From contig CAZPDM010000007.1 in NCBI GenBank assembly GCA_964585305.1, forward strand, positions 1-64,000: a stretch of DNA of 64,000 nt, read 5' to 3'. This DNA comes from CAZPDM01 sp964585305 (GTDB lineage Bacteria > Planctomycetota > Uabimicrobiia > Uabimicrobiales > JABWCH01). The position numbers were made by a program, and so were the translations under genes. Shown in pieces: positions 16,762-25,422 of the stretch. Below the pieces are notes generated by a model. It searched no databases, had not been told where the DNA came from, and saw nothing but the letters and a program-made list of their open reading frames with translations. Each line of letters opens with the position of its first letter. The stretch's first letter is position 1.

Positions 16762-16770
16762 TGGTATGAT
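16762..16770 (+). promoter_or_regulatory. Possible extended -10 promoter for the dnaN operon
   Basis: TGGTATGAT (extended -10, TGnTATGAT) lies 73 bases before the first gene. No good -35 is seen at the expected distance. Low confidence. Confidence 0.35.
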
Positions 16771-16843
16771 ATACACACCTAATCAACTTTAATCAGAACT
16801 TACACTTTTTGCGATTTTATTGAATCATTAATAAGGGAAGTAC

Positions 16844-17236
16844 ATGGAAAAAAATGACATGCAAACGGCTCTTGATATTTTAATCAAAATGCGCCAATCT
16901 TTAATACATTCATTAGTTGAAGAATTAAGCCTTCATAAAGATGAAGAACCGTCATCGTTCACACTACAAGATATTGAAGACCGATTTGCTATGCGTATGG
17001 CTAATTTAAATACATTGATCGCTACACTTCAAGAGATGACAGGCGGCCATAGTGTTATGGGTGGTGGCTTAACCAGCACCAAAATAGTTGCTAAAGTTCA
17101 CGAAATCACAAGAAATAAACTCCAAAATAAATTGGATGATCTATTTGAATATCTAGCTCCTGATGAGCTTTTACATCTTTCTGTTATTCCTACCTCAGAA
17201 GGAAAATTTTTAATCATTATGGCAAATGGGGAATAA
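16844..17236 (+). CDS. Conserved-looking small protein of unknown function upstream of dnaN
   Basis: The 130-residue soluble protein is mostly helical in its first 70 residues ('ALDILIKMRQSLIHSLVEEL', 'QDIEDRFAMRMANLNTLIATLQEM'). A glycine-rich segment 'GGHSVMGGGLTS' follows, then a Leu/Asp-rich C-terminus. No family was recognised. A Shine-Dalgarno AGGGAAG lies 5 bases before the ATG. It is the first gene of an apparent operon with dnaN, a DciA-like gene and perhaps gyrB, so a link to replication is suggested by position only. Confidence 0.65.
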   Translation: MEKNDMQTALDILIKMRQSLIHSLVEELSLHKDEEPSSFTLQDIEDRFAMRMANLNTLIATLQEMTGGHSVMGGGLTSTKIVAKVHEITRNKLQNKLDDLFEYLAPDELLHLSVIPTSEGKFLIIMANGE

Positions 17237-17268
17237 AGGAGACATACGGAGTTTTAATATTCCGTATG
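17235..17268 (+). promoter_or_regulatory. dnaN leader: Shine-Dalgarno followed by a hairpin that would bring it near the start
   Basis: AAAGGAGA (17235-17242) is followed at once by a perfect 8-bp stem (CATACGGA 17243-17250 / TCCGTATG 17261-17268, 10-base loop). The dnaN ATG at 17280 is 37 bases from the site. If the hairpin folds, the effective spacing falls to about 11 bases. The folding idea is inference. Confidence 0.5.
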
Positions 17269-17279
17269 CAAATATTGTT

Positions 17280-18500
17280 ATGAAAATTAAATGTCCAAGA
17301 CAATCTTTTTTAAAACCTTTACAAATTTGTAGCGGTTTGGTAACTCCAAAAGAACTCTATAATATTTGTCAATTTGTACGTATTTCCGCAGTTAATAATA
17401 AAATTGTGTTACAAGCAACGGACTTAAAAATCTCTTTCACATACAATATGCCAATGGATGGTGTTACTATAGAAAGAGAGGGGGAATTACTATTACCAGC
17501 CTCAAGACTTTTTATGCTTGTTAAAGAAACGCATGAAGAAGAAATTCTTTTAGAACAAGAAAGCGTAAAGGAAAAAGAATCACTAGTAAACGGTATTATT
17601 ACGACAAAAGATGGCAAATTTAAAATTTTAGGGGAAGATATAGGAAAATTTCCTGAAATTCCTGAGTTTAAAGATGAAGAATCCTTTGAAATTTCCGGAG
17701 AAAATTTTTCAAAGCTCATCAACAAAACTATATTTGCAACCACAACAGAAAGAACCCGTTACGACTTGGAAAATGTTTTAATTGATTTAAATATTGAAGG
17801 CGTTGTACGTTTTGCAGCGACCGATGGAAAAAGATTGGCTTACTGCGATCATAAGCCAAGTATCATAGGAAAAACTGCAAAAAAACGCTATACAGTACCT
17901 AATATTGGCCTTCGCCAAATTGAAAAAATCATAAATACATTATCGCCAAAAGAAGTAAAATTTAATTTTATTGACAATCATTTTGTATTTTTAACCAATG
18001 ATGTGGTATTATCAACTAGATTGTCTGATGGAGTTTTTCCTCCTTATGAAAAAGTTATCCCTGATAAATTTCCTCACAAAGGAAAAATCTCTGTCAAAGA
18101 ATTTACATCAGCTTTACGACGTATAACTGTTTTAGAAGATGAAAAGAACCGTGTTATAGAATTAAATTTTACGGATAAAAATGTTAATATATCTGTCCAA
18201 AATGATGCTGTAGGAAACGCCGAAATTAATATGCCTATAGATTTTTCTTTTGGCACCAATATTACCAGCTTGGCCATTCGTTTTAATCCTACATTCCTTC
18301 AAGATGCTCTTAAATGTATCAATAATAACGAAGCAGAAATTGAACTCAAAGATAATAAAAGTGCTTTGTTTATTAAAGACGGTGAAGATTTTCGGTACGT
18401 TGTATTACCAATAAGAATGAGCGAAGTACCCAAACTTGCCGTAGCCAAAGAAGAAGAGGAAGACAATGAACAAACCGAATCTAATCCATCCGAAGATTAG
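17280..18500 (+). CDS. dnaN: DNA polymerase III sliding clamp (beta subunit)
   Basis: The beta clamp encircles DNA and tethers the replicative polymerase. The protein (406 residues from this start, three clamp domains) begins 'MKIKCPRQSFLKPLQICSGLV', which is the usual DnaN start. I therefore choose the ATG at 17280 over an in-frame ATG at 17226 that overlaps the upstream gene. Typical features are 'GVVRFAATDGKRLAYC' and the C-terminal 'YVVLPIRM'; a short acidic tail then extends beyond the usual end. The last 35 bases overlap the next gene. Confidence 0.95.
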   Translation: MKIKCPRQSFLKPLQICSGLVTPKELYNICQFVRISAVNNKIVLQATDLKISFTYNMPMDGVTIEREGELLLPASRLFMLVKETHEEEILLEQESVKEKESLVNGIITTKDGKFKILGEDIGKFPEIPEFKDEESFEISGENFSKLINKTIFATTTERTRYDLENVLIDLNIEGVVRFAATDGKRLAYCDHKPSIIGKTAKKRYTVPNIGLRQIEKIINTLSPKEVKFNFIDNHFVFLTNDVVLSTRLSDGVFPPYEKVIPDKFPHKGKISVKEFTSALRRITVLEDEKNRVIELNFTDKNVNISVQNDAVGNAEINMPIDFSFGTNITSLAIRFNPTFLQDALKCINNNEAEIELKDNKSALFIKDGEDFRYVVLPIRMSEVPKLAVAKEEEEDNEQTESNPSED

Positions 18501-18813
18501 TATTCAAAAAGAACCGGAATCAGTTTGTGATATAATGGCTCGTTGGTTAAAAAAACAAAACTTCGGAGGTGAACAGAAAAGATATGTCGCATTTCAGAGT
18601 TGGGAACAAATTTCTGATGAATGTTTAAAAAAACACACACGTCCTTTTCGATTCACCGGCAGATCATTAGAAATTTTAGTTGACTCTGCTCCGTTCTGTT
18701 TTGAGCTTAAAAATTTTCGAAAGCGCGAATTACTTGAAAAACTTAAAACAGTAAGTGGGGATTTAGAAATTAGTGAGATATCTTTTATCTGCCAAAGAGT
18801 TTGTAAAAGCTAA
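18466..18813 (+). CDS. DciA-like (DUF721) protein
   Basis: The 115-residue protein matches DUF721/DciA: 'IMARWLKKQNF', a Trp-containing 'FQSWEQISDECLKKHTRPFRF' segment, 'SLEILVDSAPFCFELKNFRKRELLEKL' and 'EISEISFICQR'. DciA is the helicase-loading partner of DnaB in bacteria that lack DnaC/DnaI. It overlaps the end of dnaN by 35 bases, with a GAGGAAG site inside dnaN, so translation is coupled. Its position between dnaN and gyrB is common for this family. Activity in this organism is inferred. Confidence 0.85.
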   Translation: MNKPNLIHPKISIQKEPESVCDIMARWLKKQNFGGEQKRYVAFQSWEQISDECLKKHTRPFRFTGRSLEILVDSAPFCFELKNFRKRELLEKLKTVSGDLEISEISFICQRVCKS

Positions 18814-18824
18814 TTTTTTCTCAG

Positions 18825-18853
18825 AAAACCCCAGAGAAAAACTCTGGGGTTTT
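18825..18853 (+). terminator. Intrinsic terminator after the DciA-like gene
   Basis: The stem AAAACCCCAGAG / CTCTGGGGTTTT with a 5-base loop is a strong GC-rich hairpin followed by a T run. It separates dnaN-dciA from gyrB, so gyrB may have its own promoter or depend on read-through. Confidence 0.85.
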
Positions 18854-18873
18854 CGTACTCTTACAAAAATTTT

Positions 18874-21768
18874 TTGAAATATTATCTACGGAGACGGTGC
18901 TATAACATCGTATTTTCTATGGATTCCAATAATAATTTGGAAAACTCTTCTCATATCAATAGTATCATCTTTTCAGATACTAATTTACCAGCAGACATAA
19001 AATCTAATAATAGTAATTCTACTAATAATACCAATGTTCAGTCAAATATAAATTCTGATCCTAATATAAAAATTTCCGCAAATATTACTACCCAAGTAAA
19101 TGAAAATGCTCAAATTCACTCAAATAATAGTAATACTCAAAGCACTATAGCTGAACCAACTGCACCACCGAATCCAAGCAATATATCAACTACACAAAAT
19201 TTAACAAATGTTGAGCTACAAGCTGACACTAAAAAACAAGATTTAGATATTCTTCCTGAAAAGCAAATGTTAGACTTTCAAAAAGATGGTGTAGAAGAAA
19301 TTGAACCTCCTGATCGAAAAGATGCAACTGATTATAGTGCAAATAGTATTAAAGTACTAGGAGGGGCTGATGCAGTACGCCAAACTCCAGCTATGTATAT
19401 TGGAGATACTTCAACTTTTGGCTTGCATCACCTAGTTTATGAAATTGTGGATAATAGTATTGATGAATCTTTAGCAGGATATTGTAATCAAATTATTGTA
19501 AGGATACATCTTGATAATAGTATCTCTGTATTAGATAATGGTAGAGGTATTCCTGTAGATTATCATGCAAAGGAAAAAAAATCAACATTAGAAGTAATCA
19601 CAACAACATTACACTCAGGTGGAAAGTTTGACAGAAATAGTTATAAAGTTTCAGGTGGTTTACACGGTGTTGGTTTATCTGTTGTAAATGCGCTTTCTGA
19701 ACGCATGGAAATAGAAGTATTTCGTGATGGTTGGGTACATATACAAAGTTATGAACATGGAAAACCATTAGATGAAGTAAAAAAAATTGGAAAAACATCC
19801 AAACGTGGAACAAAAGTTTGGTTCAAGCCAGATCCTACAATCTTTGATACTACAATATACAGTTACGGTATTATCTCTCAAAGAATGAGAGAATTATCCT
19901 TTTTAAACCAAGGTATACATATCTCATTAGTAGATGAGCGTGATGGGAAAAATGAATCCTATTTTACTAATGATGGTATTCGAGCTTTTGTCCAACATCT
20001 TAACCTAAACAAAAACCCTATCCATCCTGATATTATTTATCTTCAAAAAGAAGTCAATGATTCGCTTATGGGGAGAGTTCTTGTAGAATTAGCATTACAA
20101 TATCATGATGGTTATAATGAAATTGTTTATGGATATGCAAACAATATTCATACAAGAGAAGGCGGGACTCATGTTTCTGGCCTACGCTCTGGATTAACAA
20201 GGACATTTAATACTTATGCTAAAAATGAAAATATTTTGAAAGATAAAGATAAAATAGTCCTTACTGGAGACGATTGGAGAGAAGGTCTTACCGCTGTCAT
20301 ATCTGTTAAATTATCACGTCCACAATTTGAAGGACAGACAAAAGCTAAACTTGGAAATCGAGAAATGCAAGGCATTACAGAATCTGTCATAAATGACTTA
20401 TTAGCTGTATACCTTGAAGAACATCCTGCTACTGCGAAAGCTATTATTAACAAAGGAATCAATGCTGCACATGTCCGAGAAGCCACAAGAAAAGTGCGCG
20501 ATTTAGAACGCCAAAGAAAAACACCTTTGCATTCTGGAGGACTACCAGGTAAATTAGCAGATTGCAGTGAGCATAATATAGAAAGAACAGAATTATATCT
20601 AGTAGAAGGAGATTCTGCTGGCGGCTCTGCAAAGTCTGGAAGAGATCGTAGATTTCAAGCTATTCTGCCACTTAAAGGTAAAATTCTCAATGTAGAAAAA
20701 ACAAGATTAGATAAAATTTTAGCTCATAATGAAATTAAAACACTTGTTATGGCATTAGGAACAGGTATTCAGACCGAATTTAATATTGAGAAACGACGTT
20801 ATGGAAAAGTCATTATTATGACAGATGCTGATGTTGATGGCTCTCATATACGTACTTTATTATTGACATTTTTCTTTCGCAATATGAAACCTTTAATTGA
20901 AGCCGGATATATTTATATTGCACAACCCCCGTTATATAAATTTAAACGAAAAAAAAATGAACAGTATGTTTTTAGTGATCAAGAATTCCAAAATGTGTTG
21001 TTAAAATTTGGGGCAGAAGAATCTCAATTAAAAATTCGTTCAAGTAACCAAATTCTGCATGGTGAAGAATTATTTACATTCATTAATACACTATCTAATC
21101 TTGAGCAGCAATTACGATCTTTAGAAAAAAATGGAATTTCCGGAAGAGATTTTTTAAAAAATCGTCATGCTGAAACTGGCCAATTTCCTAAATTTAAATA
21201 TAAATACAAAACAGAAATAGGATACTTCTTTTCTGAAAATGAACTCAAACAATTTATCGTACAAAAAGAACAAGAAGGCCAGGAAATTTTAGTACAAGAA
21301 GAAAATGAACATAACGGAAATGGAAATGGAACATCAAATGGGACGCCTAAAATTCCTTTAATTTTCCAAGAAATACATGCTTCTGATGCAATATATAAAT
21401 ATGTCATTGCAATCGAGTCATATAATATAAAAATCAACACATATTTTCATACAGATCAAGTTCAATTTGATTTACTTGAAGGACATGAAAATATTCCTAT
21501 TACTGCAATATATCAAATTATTACCGAAATACGTAATCTCGGTCGTAAAGGTTTAGATGTACAAAGATATAAAGGTTTGGGTGAAATGAATCCCGATCAA
21601 CTTTGGACAACAACGATGAATCCAGCAACTCGCACACTTTTTCAAGTTCGCTTAGAAGACGCAAGTGAATCAGATAGGTTATTTTCTATTCTTATGGGAA
21701 ATCTCGTTGAACCACGTCGTGAATATATTGAAAAACATGCACTTGATGTTCATAATTTGGATGTATAA
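18874..21768 (+). CDS. gyrB: DNA gyrase subunit B with a long N-terminal extension
   Basis: GyrB is the ATPase subunit of the type II topoisomerase that introduces negative supercoils. Typical motifs are 'IVDNSIDESLAGY', 'DNGRGIPV', 'GGLHGVGLSVVNAL', TOPRIM 'VEGDSAGGSAKSGRDRRFQA', 'MTDADVDGSHIRTLLL' and 'QRYKGLGEMNPDQLW'. A large insert before the last motif resembles that of Gram-negative GyrB. The usual N-terminus appears only near residue 154. Before it lies an Asn/Ser/Thr-rich low-complexity region. The frame opens with TTG at 18874, and the first ATG is at 18919 (949 residues, leaving about 138 extra residues). GGAG at about 18890 lies upstream of the ATG only at a long distance, so the start is uncertain. 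Confidence 0.95.
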   Translation: MKYYLRRRCYNIVFSMDSNNNLENSSHINSIIFSDTNLPADIKSNNSNSTNNTNVQSNINSDPNIKISANITTQVNENAQIHSNNSNTQSTIAEPTAPPNPSNISTTQNLTNVELQADTKKQDLDILPEKQMLDFQKDGVEEIEPPDRKDATDYSANSIKVLGGADAVRQTPAMYIGDTSTFGLHHLVYEIVDNSIDESLAGYCNQIIVRIHLDNSISVLDNGRGIPVDYHAKEKKSTLEVITTTLHSGGKFDRNSYKVSGGLHGVGLSVVNALSERMEIEVFRDGWVHIQSYEHGKPLDEVKKIGKTSKRGTKVWFKPDPTIFDTTIYSYGIISQRMRELSFLNQGIHISLVDERDGKNESYFTNDGIRAFVQHLNLNKNPIHPDIIYLQKEVNDSLMGRVLVELALQYHDGYNEIVYGYANNIHTREGGTHVSGLRSGLTRTFNTYAKNENILKDKDKIVLTGDDWREGLTAVISVKLSRPQFEGQTKAKLGNREMQGITESVINDLLAVYLEEHPATAKAIINKGINAAHVREATRKVRDLERQRKTPLHSGGLPGKLADCSEHNIERTELYLVEGDSAGGSAKSGRDRRFQAILPLKGKILNVEKTRLDKILAHNEIKTLVMALGTGIQTEFNIEKRRYGKVIIMTDADVDGSHIRTLLLTFFFRNMKPLIEAGYIYIAQPPLYKFKRKKNEQYVFSDQEFQNVLLKFGAEESQLKIRSSNQILHGEELFTFINTLSNLEQQLRSLEKNGISGRDFLKNRHAETGQFPKFKYKYKTEIGYFFSENELKQFIVQKEQEGQEILVQEENEHNGNGNGTSNGTPKIPLIFQEIHASDAIYKYVIAIESYNIKINTYFHTDQVQFDLLEGHENIPITAIYQIITEIRNLGRKGLDVQRYKGLGEMNPDQLWTTTMNPATRTLFQVRLEDASESDRLFSILMGNLVEPRREYIEKHALDVHNLDV

Positions 21769-21778
21769 ACAATTCTCA

Positions 21779-21808
21779 GTTGCCTCCTTTATTTGATTAG
21801 GAGGCAAC
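21779..21808 (+). terminator. gyrB terminator
   Basis: A 10-bp perfect stem (GTTGCCTCCT / AGGAGGCAAC) with a 10-base loop lies 10 bases after the stop codon. A T run follows about 10 bases later. Confidence 0.6.
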
Positions 21809-21854
21809 CAAAATATTTTTTATCTTTTTATGATAGCTATAAGGAAATTTTTTT

Positions 21855-23255
21855 ATGTCTAAAGCGATGCGGTTTGTGCTCTCAGTTCTTATAGCCGGAG
21901 GAATTTTAGCAATTCCAACAGATTGGATTGCAAAGTTTATTCCAGGAATTACTGTTATTGAGCATCGAACTTTAGTTATTTTTGTTTTAGCAGCTCTTTT
22001 ATGGGTATTAGAGCCTATACCAATTTTTTCTACTTCAATTTTAGTCCTCGTATTACAACTTTTACTTATCTCCGATCAAGGTATTATTTGGCTTCGAAAT
22101 TCTAATATATCAAACTTAGGTAATCTCATCAAGTATAAAAGTATTTTGGGCAACTTTGGATCGGACATTATTTGGTTATTTATCGGTGGTTTTTTTCTAG
22201 CCGATGGCGCAACTAAATACCGCCTTGATTTAAATTTGGCACGTATATTTGTTCGACCTTTTGGGAAAAATCCTAATGGTGTTTTATTAGGTATAATGTT
22301 AGTAACAGCCGTATTTTCTATGTTTATGAGCAATACTGCAACAACAGCTATGATGCTTGCTATTTTAACTCCAATTCTCGCTGCATACCCTGAAGGAGAT
22401 AAAGGTAAAATAGCAATGTGCCTGGCCATTCCTTTTGCTGCAAATATTGGCGGTTTAGGAACTCCTATTGGAACACCTCCCAATGCGATTGCATTAAAAT
22501 ATCTTACAGAAATTCAATTTGTACAATGGATGGCATTTGCTATTCCTTATACTCTTGTAGCTCTTTTAGCAAGTTGGTTTATTTTAATTAAAATGTTTCC
22601 AACAAGTGTTAAAGAAATCAATCTTGAAATAAAATCCGAATTCCAAAAGAATTGGCGTGCAATAGTTTTTTATCTTACTTTTGGCATTACTGTTTTGCTA
22701 TGGATTTTTGAATTTTTGCATGGCATGAATTCTTACGTTGTTGCAATGATTCCAATAGCTGTATTCACAACAACCAAAATTATCACAGCAAAAGACTTGC
22801 AAAACATGGATTGGGGAGTTCTGTGGTTATTAACTGGCGGTTTAGCATTAGGAGCTTCATTAGAACAAACGGGTTTAGCAAAACATATTATTGCTGCGAT
22901 TCCGTTCAAAGATATGTCACCCTACGCTATTGTACTAATTGTTACGTTCATCACATTCTTACTTTCTAACTTTATGTCTCATACAGCAGCAGCAAATTTA
23001 CTTTTACCAATTATGGTATTATTAGCAGGAATTGAAAGTTTAAAAGCAATTGGTGGGGGAAATATACTAATTTTAATCGTAACATTTACATGTTCCCTAT
23101 CAATGACTCTACCCATCAGTACTCCTCCCAATGCGATGGCTCATGCTGCAGGACGTTTAGAAAGTAGAGATATGTTTAAGTCTGGTTTAGTTATCGGCTT
23201 AGTTGGAATCGTCATTTTATATGGTTTTATGTATATTCTAGCTAAATTTATTTAA
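21855..23255 (+). CDS. SLC13 (DASS)-family sodium/anion symporter
   Basis: The 466-residue protein is a multi-pass membrane transporter of the divalent anion:Na+ symporter family, which takes up dicarboxylates, citrate, sulfate or similar anions. It shows the paired family motifs 'MSNTATTAMML' with 'GLGTPIGTPPNAIAL', and in the second half 'FMSHTAAANLLLPI' with 'LPISTPPNAMAHAAG'. These correspond to the two inverted repeats with their SNT-like ion-binding clusters. The substrate cannot be read from the sequence. AAGGAAA precedes the ATG. A histidine kinase gene follows by 22 bases, which suggests regulated uptake or sensing. Confidence 0.9.
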   Translation: MSKAMRFVLSVLIAGGILAIPTDWIAKFIPGITVIEHRTLVIFVLAALLWVLEPIPIFSTSILVLVLQLLLISDQGIIWLRNSNISNLGNLIKYKSILGNFGSDIIWLFIGGFFLADGATKYRLDLNLARIFVRPFGKNPNGVLLGIMLVTAVFSMFMSNTATTAMMLAILTPILAAYPEGDKGKIAMCLAIPFAANIGGLGTPIGTPPNAIALKYLTEIQFVQWMAFAIPYTLVALLASWFILIKMFPTSVKEINLEIKSEFQKNWRAIVFYLTFGITVLLWIFEFLHGMNSYVVAMIPIAVFTTTKIITAKDLQNMDWGVLWLLTGGLALGASLEQTGLAKHIIAAIPFKDMSPYAIVLIVTFITFLLSNFMSHTAAANLLLPIMVLLAGIESLKAIGGGNILILIVTFTCSLSMTLPISTPPNAMAHAAGRLESRDMFKSGLVIGLVGIVILYGFMYILAKFI

Positions 23256-23277
23256 AAAAATCGAAAAAAGATTTCTT

Positions 23278-24858
23278 ATGGAAGAATCTTCAAAAACAGA
23301 ATCTAGTTGTGATTGTAAGCTAACTCAACAAAAAATTGAAAGCATTTCAGAAAAATGTTTCTGCCCACTTTTATTACAAAAGCCTCCTATGTCAACCTCT
23401 AATAAAGAATCCGAATTTTCCTATAAAGAAAAAGCCACAAATCCGGCAGATTCTATATCTTCACGAAAATTAATTTTAGAAAAATATGTCCCTTTGGAAC
23501 AAATGCAGCAATTTATTACTAGCCAGGAAATTCAATATTTAATTACTCTTTATTTTTCCAATCCAATTAAATCTGTAATTTTAAAAGCTGGCGAAGTTTT
23601 AATGCGCCGTGGAGAATATAACGATCGGCTTTACTTTGTACGTAAAGGAAAGTTGCGTTGTGAAATTGACAATTTTGATGGAACAACACTAGAATTGTTT
23701 ATAGCACAACCCAATAGTTTTATCGGTTTGTATAGCTTTTTCTCAAAAACATTTTATAGTTCTGCAACTATCTATGCCCTAGAAGATGTTGAACTTTCTT
23801 ATATTGATAAACGTTGTTTAGATTGTGATCAAATGAGTAGTGAAATTTATAAGCAATTTATGCCGTATGTAGTCAATGCACTCAAACAACGTGGTATCAA
23901 TCTGCAAGAAACAGTAATGGAAAAAGAAAGAGCCATTCAACAACTGATCAATAATGAAAAATATACTTGTTTGGGCGAAATGGCGGCGGGTATTGCTCAT
24001 GAACTTAATAATGCAATTGCAGTTCTAGAAAGAAATACACGTTGGCTTTCTGAAAACCTTCCTAAAATTTTAGCTTCAAAACAAGCCAAACCTTCTTTAG
24101 AAATGAAATATCTAGATATAGGATTAACACGCGGTCGTAATGTATCAAGTCGAGAAGTACGTAAACGGACAAAAGAATTAGAAGAACTTGGTTTTTCTTC
24201 TGAATACGCTGAAACTATTGCACTCATGGGATTAGCAGATGAGGAATTACCTAAAAAGAAAGCAAGCACAGAAGAAGTTGAACGTTTTAATAATTATTGG
24301 GAAACGGGAGCTACTTGCCATGATATGCTAATTGCAGCTCAACAAGCAGCTCATGTTGTCAAATCAGTTAAAGAATTGGCACAACATTCCCAACAAAAAA
24401 GTCTTCACACTATTGAAGAAAGTATTCAAGAATCTATTGTTTTGCTCCATATTGCATTACGCCAAATTAACTTCCAATTAGATATTGCTGACAATATACT
24501 AGTATTAGCTAATAAAGGTGAGCTTGTACAAGTTTGGACTAATCTTTTAAAAAATGCGTATGAAAGTCTAATCCAAGCCAAGATCGAACACCCAGAGATA
24601 AAAATATCTGTAAATAAAGAAGAGAATTATGCTGTTATTACGATCACAGATAATGGTCCTGGAATTCCTCGTGATCTATTGCCCAAACTTTTTCAACCGC
24701 ATATTACAACTAAATCAAATGGGCAATTTATCGGTTTAGGACTTGGATTAACCATTGTTCATCGGATTGTTACCAGTTATCATGGAACTATAAAAGTAGA
24801 AAGTGTTCCTGGACGAACAGTATTTGCTATACATCTTCCAATTGCAGAAGCACAGTAA
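23278..24858 (+). CDS. Histidine kinase with an N-terminal cyclic-nucleotide-binding-like domain
   Basis: The 526-residue soluble protein has a short Cys-containing N-terminus, then a CNB (CAP-like) domain at about 95-180: 'ILKAGEVLMRRGEYNDRLYFVRKGKLRCEI' and 'FIGLYSFFSKTFYSSATIYAL'. The canonical cAMP-binding signature is not intact, so another ligand or none is possible. A kinase core follows, with His241 in 'GIAHELNNAIAVL', an N-box in 'VWTNLLKNAYESL', and G-boxes 'DNGPGIP' and 'GLGLGLTIV'. It is the middle gene of an SLC13-kinase-regulator set. The upstream Shine-Dalgarno is weak, so coupling with the transporter gene is likely. Confidence 0.9.
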   Translation: MEESSKTESSCDCKLTQQKIESISEKCFCPLLLQKPPMSTSNKESEFSYKEKATNPADSISSRKLILEKYVPLEQMQQFITSQEIQYLITLYFSNPIKSVILKAGEVLMRRGEYNDRLYFVRKGKLRCEIDNFDGTTLELFIAQPNSFIGLYSFFSKTFYSSATIYALEDVELSYIDKRCLDCDQMSSEIYKQFMPYVVNALKQRGINLQETVMEKERAIQQLINNEKYTCLGEMAAGIAHELNNAIAVLERNTRWLSENLPKILASKQAKPSLEMKYLDIGLTRGRNVSSREVRKRTKELEELGFSSEYAETIALMGLADEELPKKKASTEEVERFNNYWETGATCHDMLIAAQQAAHVVKSVKELAQHSQQKSLHTIEESIQESIVLLHIALRQINFQLDIADNILVLANKGELVQVWTNLLKNAYESLIQAKIEHPEIKISVNKEENYAVITITDNGPGIPRDLLPKLFQPHITTKSNGQFIGLGLGLTIVHRIVTSYHGTIKVESVPGRTVFAIHLPIAEAQ

Positions 24859-24872
24859 TTTTTATAAAACAG

Positions 24873-24917
24873 AAAAATCTTATTCTATAGTTGTTGAAAA
24901 CTGTAGAATAAGATTTT
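24873..24917 (+). terminator. Hairpin between kinase and regulator genes
   Basis: A 14-bp stem (AAAATCTTATTCTA / TAGAATAAGATTTT) with a 16-base loop. It is AT-rich and lacks a long T run, so it may only attenuate or stabilise the mRNA. Confidence 0.45.
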
Positions 24918-24948
24918 AACAAAAATTTATCCATTTTGGAGGAATGCG

Positions 24949-25422
24949 ATGAGTTTGAATATTGTTTGCATTGATGATCAGAGAGAAGTTTTAGCTACCT
25001 TGAAAAAGGATATGACAATTTTTAAATCTTTTTTTACTGTTTCATATTGCGAATCAACAGAAGAAGCAAGAGAAGTCATAGAAGATATTGACAGAAAAGG
25101 TGATCATATTGTACTTTTCGTTTGCGATCATATCATGCCTGAACAAAGCGGAATTGAATTTTTAATTCAAGTGAATAAAGATATTCGCTTTCGTCATACA
25201 AAAAAAATTCTCTTAACAGGATTGGCTACTCATCAAGATACAATTACGGCAATTAACCAGGCAGCAATAGATCAATATATTGAGAAACCTTGGAATTCTC
25301 AAAATCTAGTTCAAGCAGCAAAAATTTTGATTACAGAATATCTCTTGGAAAGTAGCGAAGACTATCAAGATTATATGGCTATTTTAGATCAGCCAACTTT
25401 GTACCGCAAGCTAAAAAAATAG
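24949..25422 (+). CDS. Single-domain response regulator
   Basis: This 157-residue protein is a receiver domain with 'CIDDQREVL' acidic residues, phospho-acceptor Asp60 in 'FVCDHIMPEQSGIEF', 'ILLTGLATHQDTI' and a Lys in 'IEKPW'. The 40-residue C-terminus is helical and carries no DNA-binding domain or output enzyme. It is the likely partner of the cNMP-binding kinase upstream, with a strong GGAGGAA site. The stop codon touches the stop codon of the convergent gene with no spacer. Confidence 0.9.
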   Translation: MSLNIVCIDDQREVLATLKKDMTIFKSFFTVSYCESTEEAREVIEDIDRKGDHIVLFVCDHIMPEQSGIEFLIQVNKDIRFRHTKKILLTGLATHQDTITAINQAAIDQYIEKPWNSQNLVQAAKILITEYLLESSEDYQDYMAILDQPTLYRKLKK

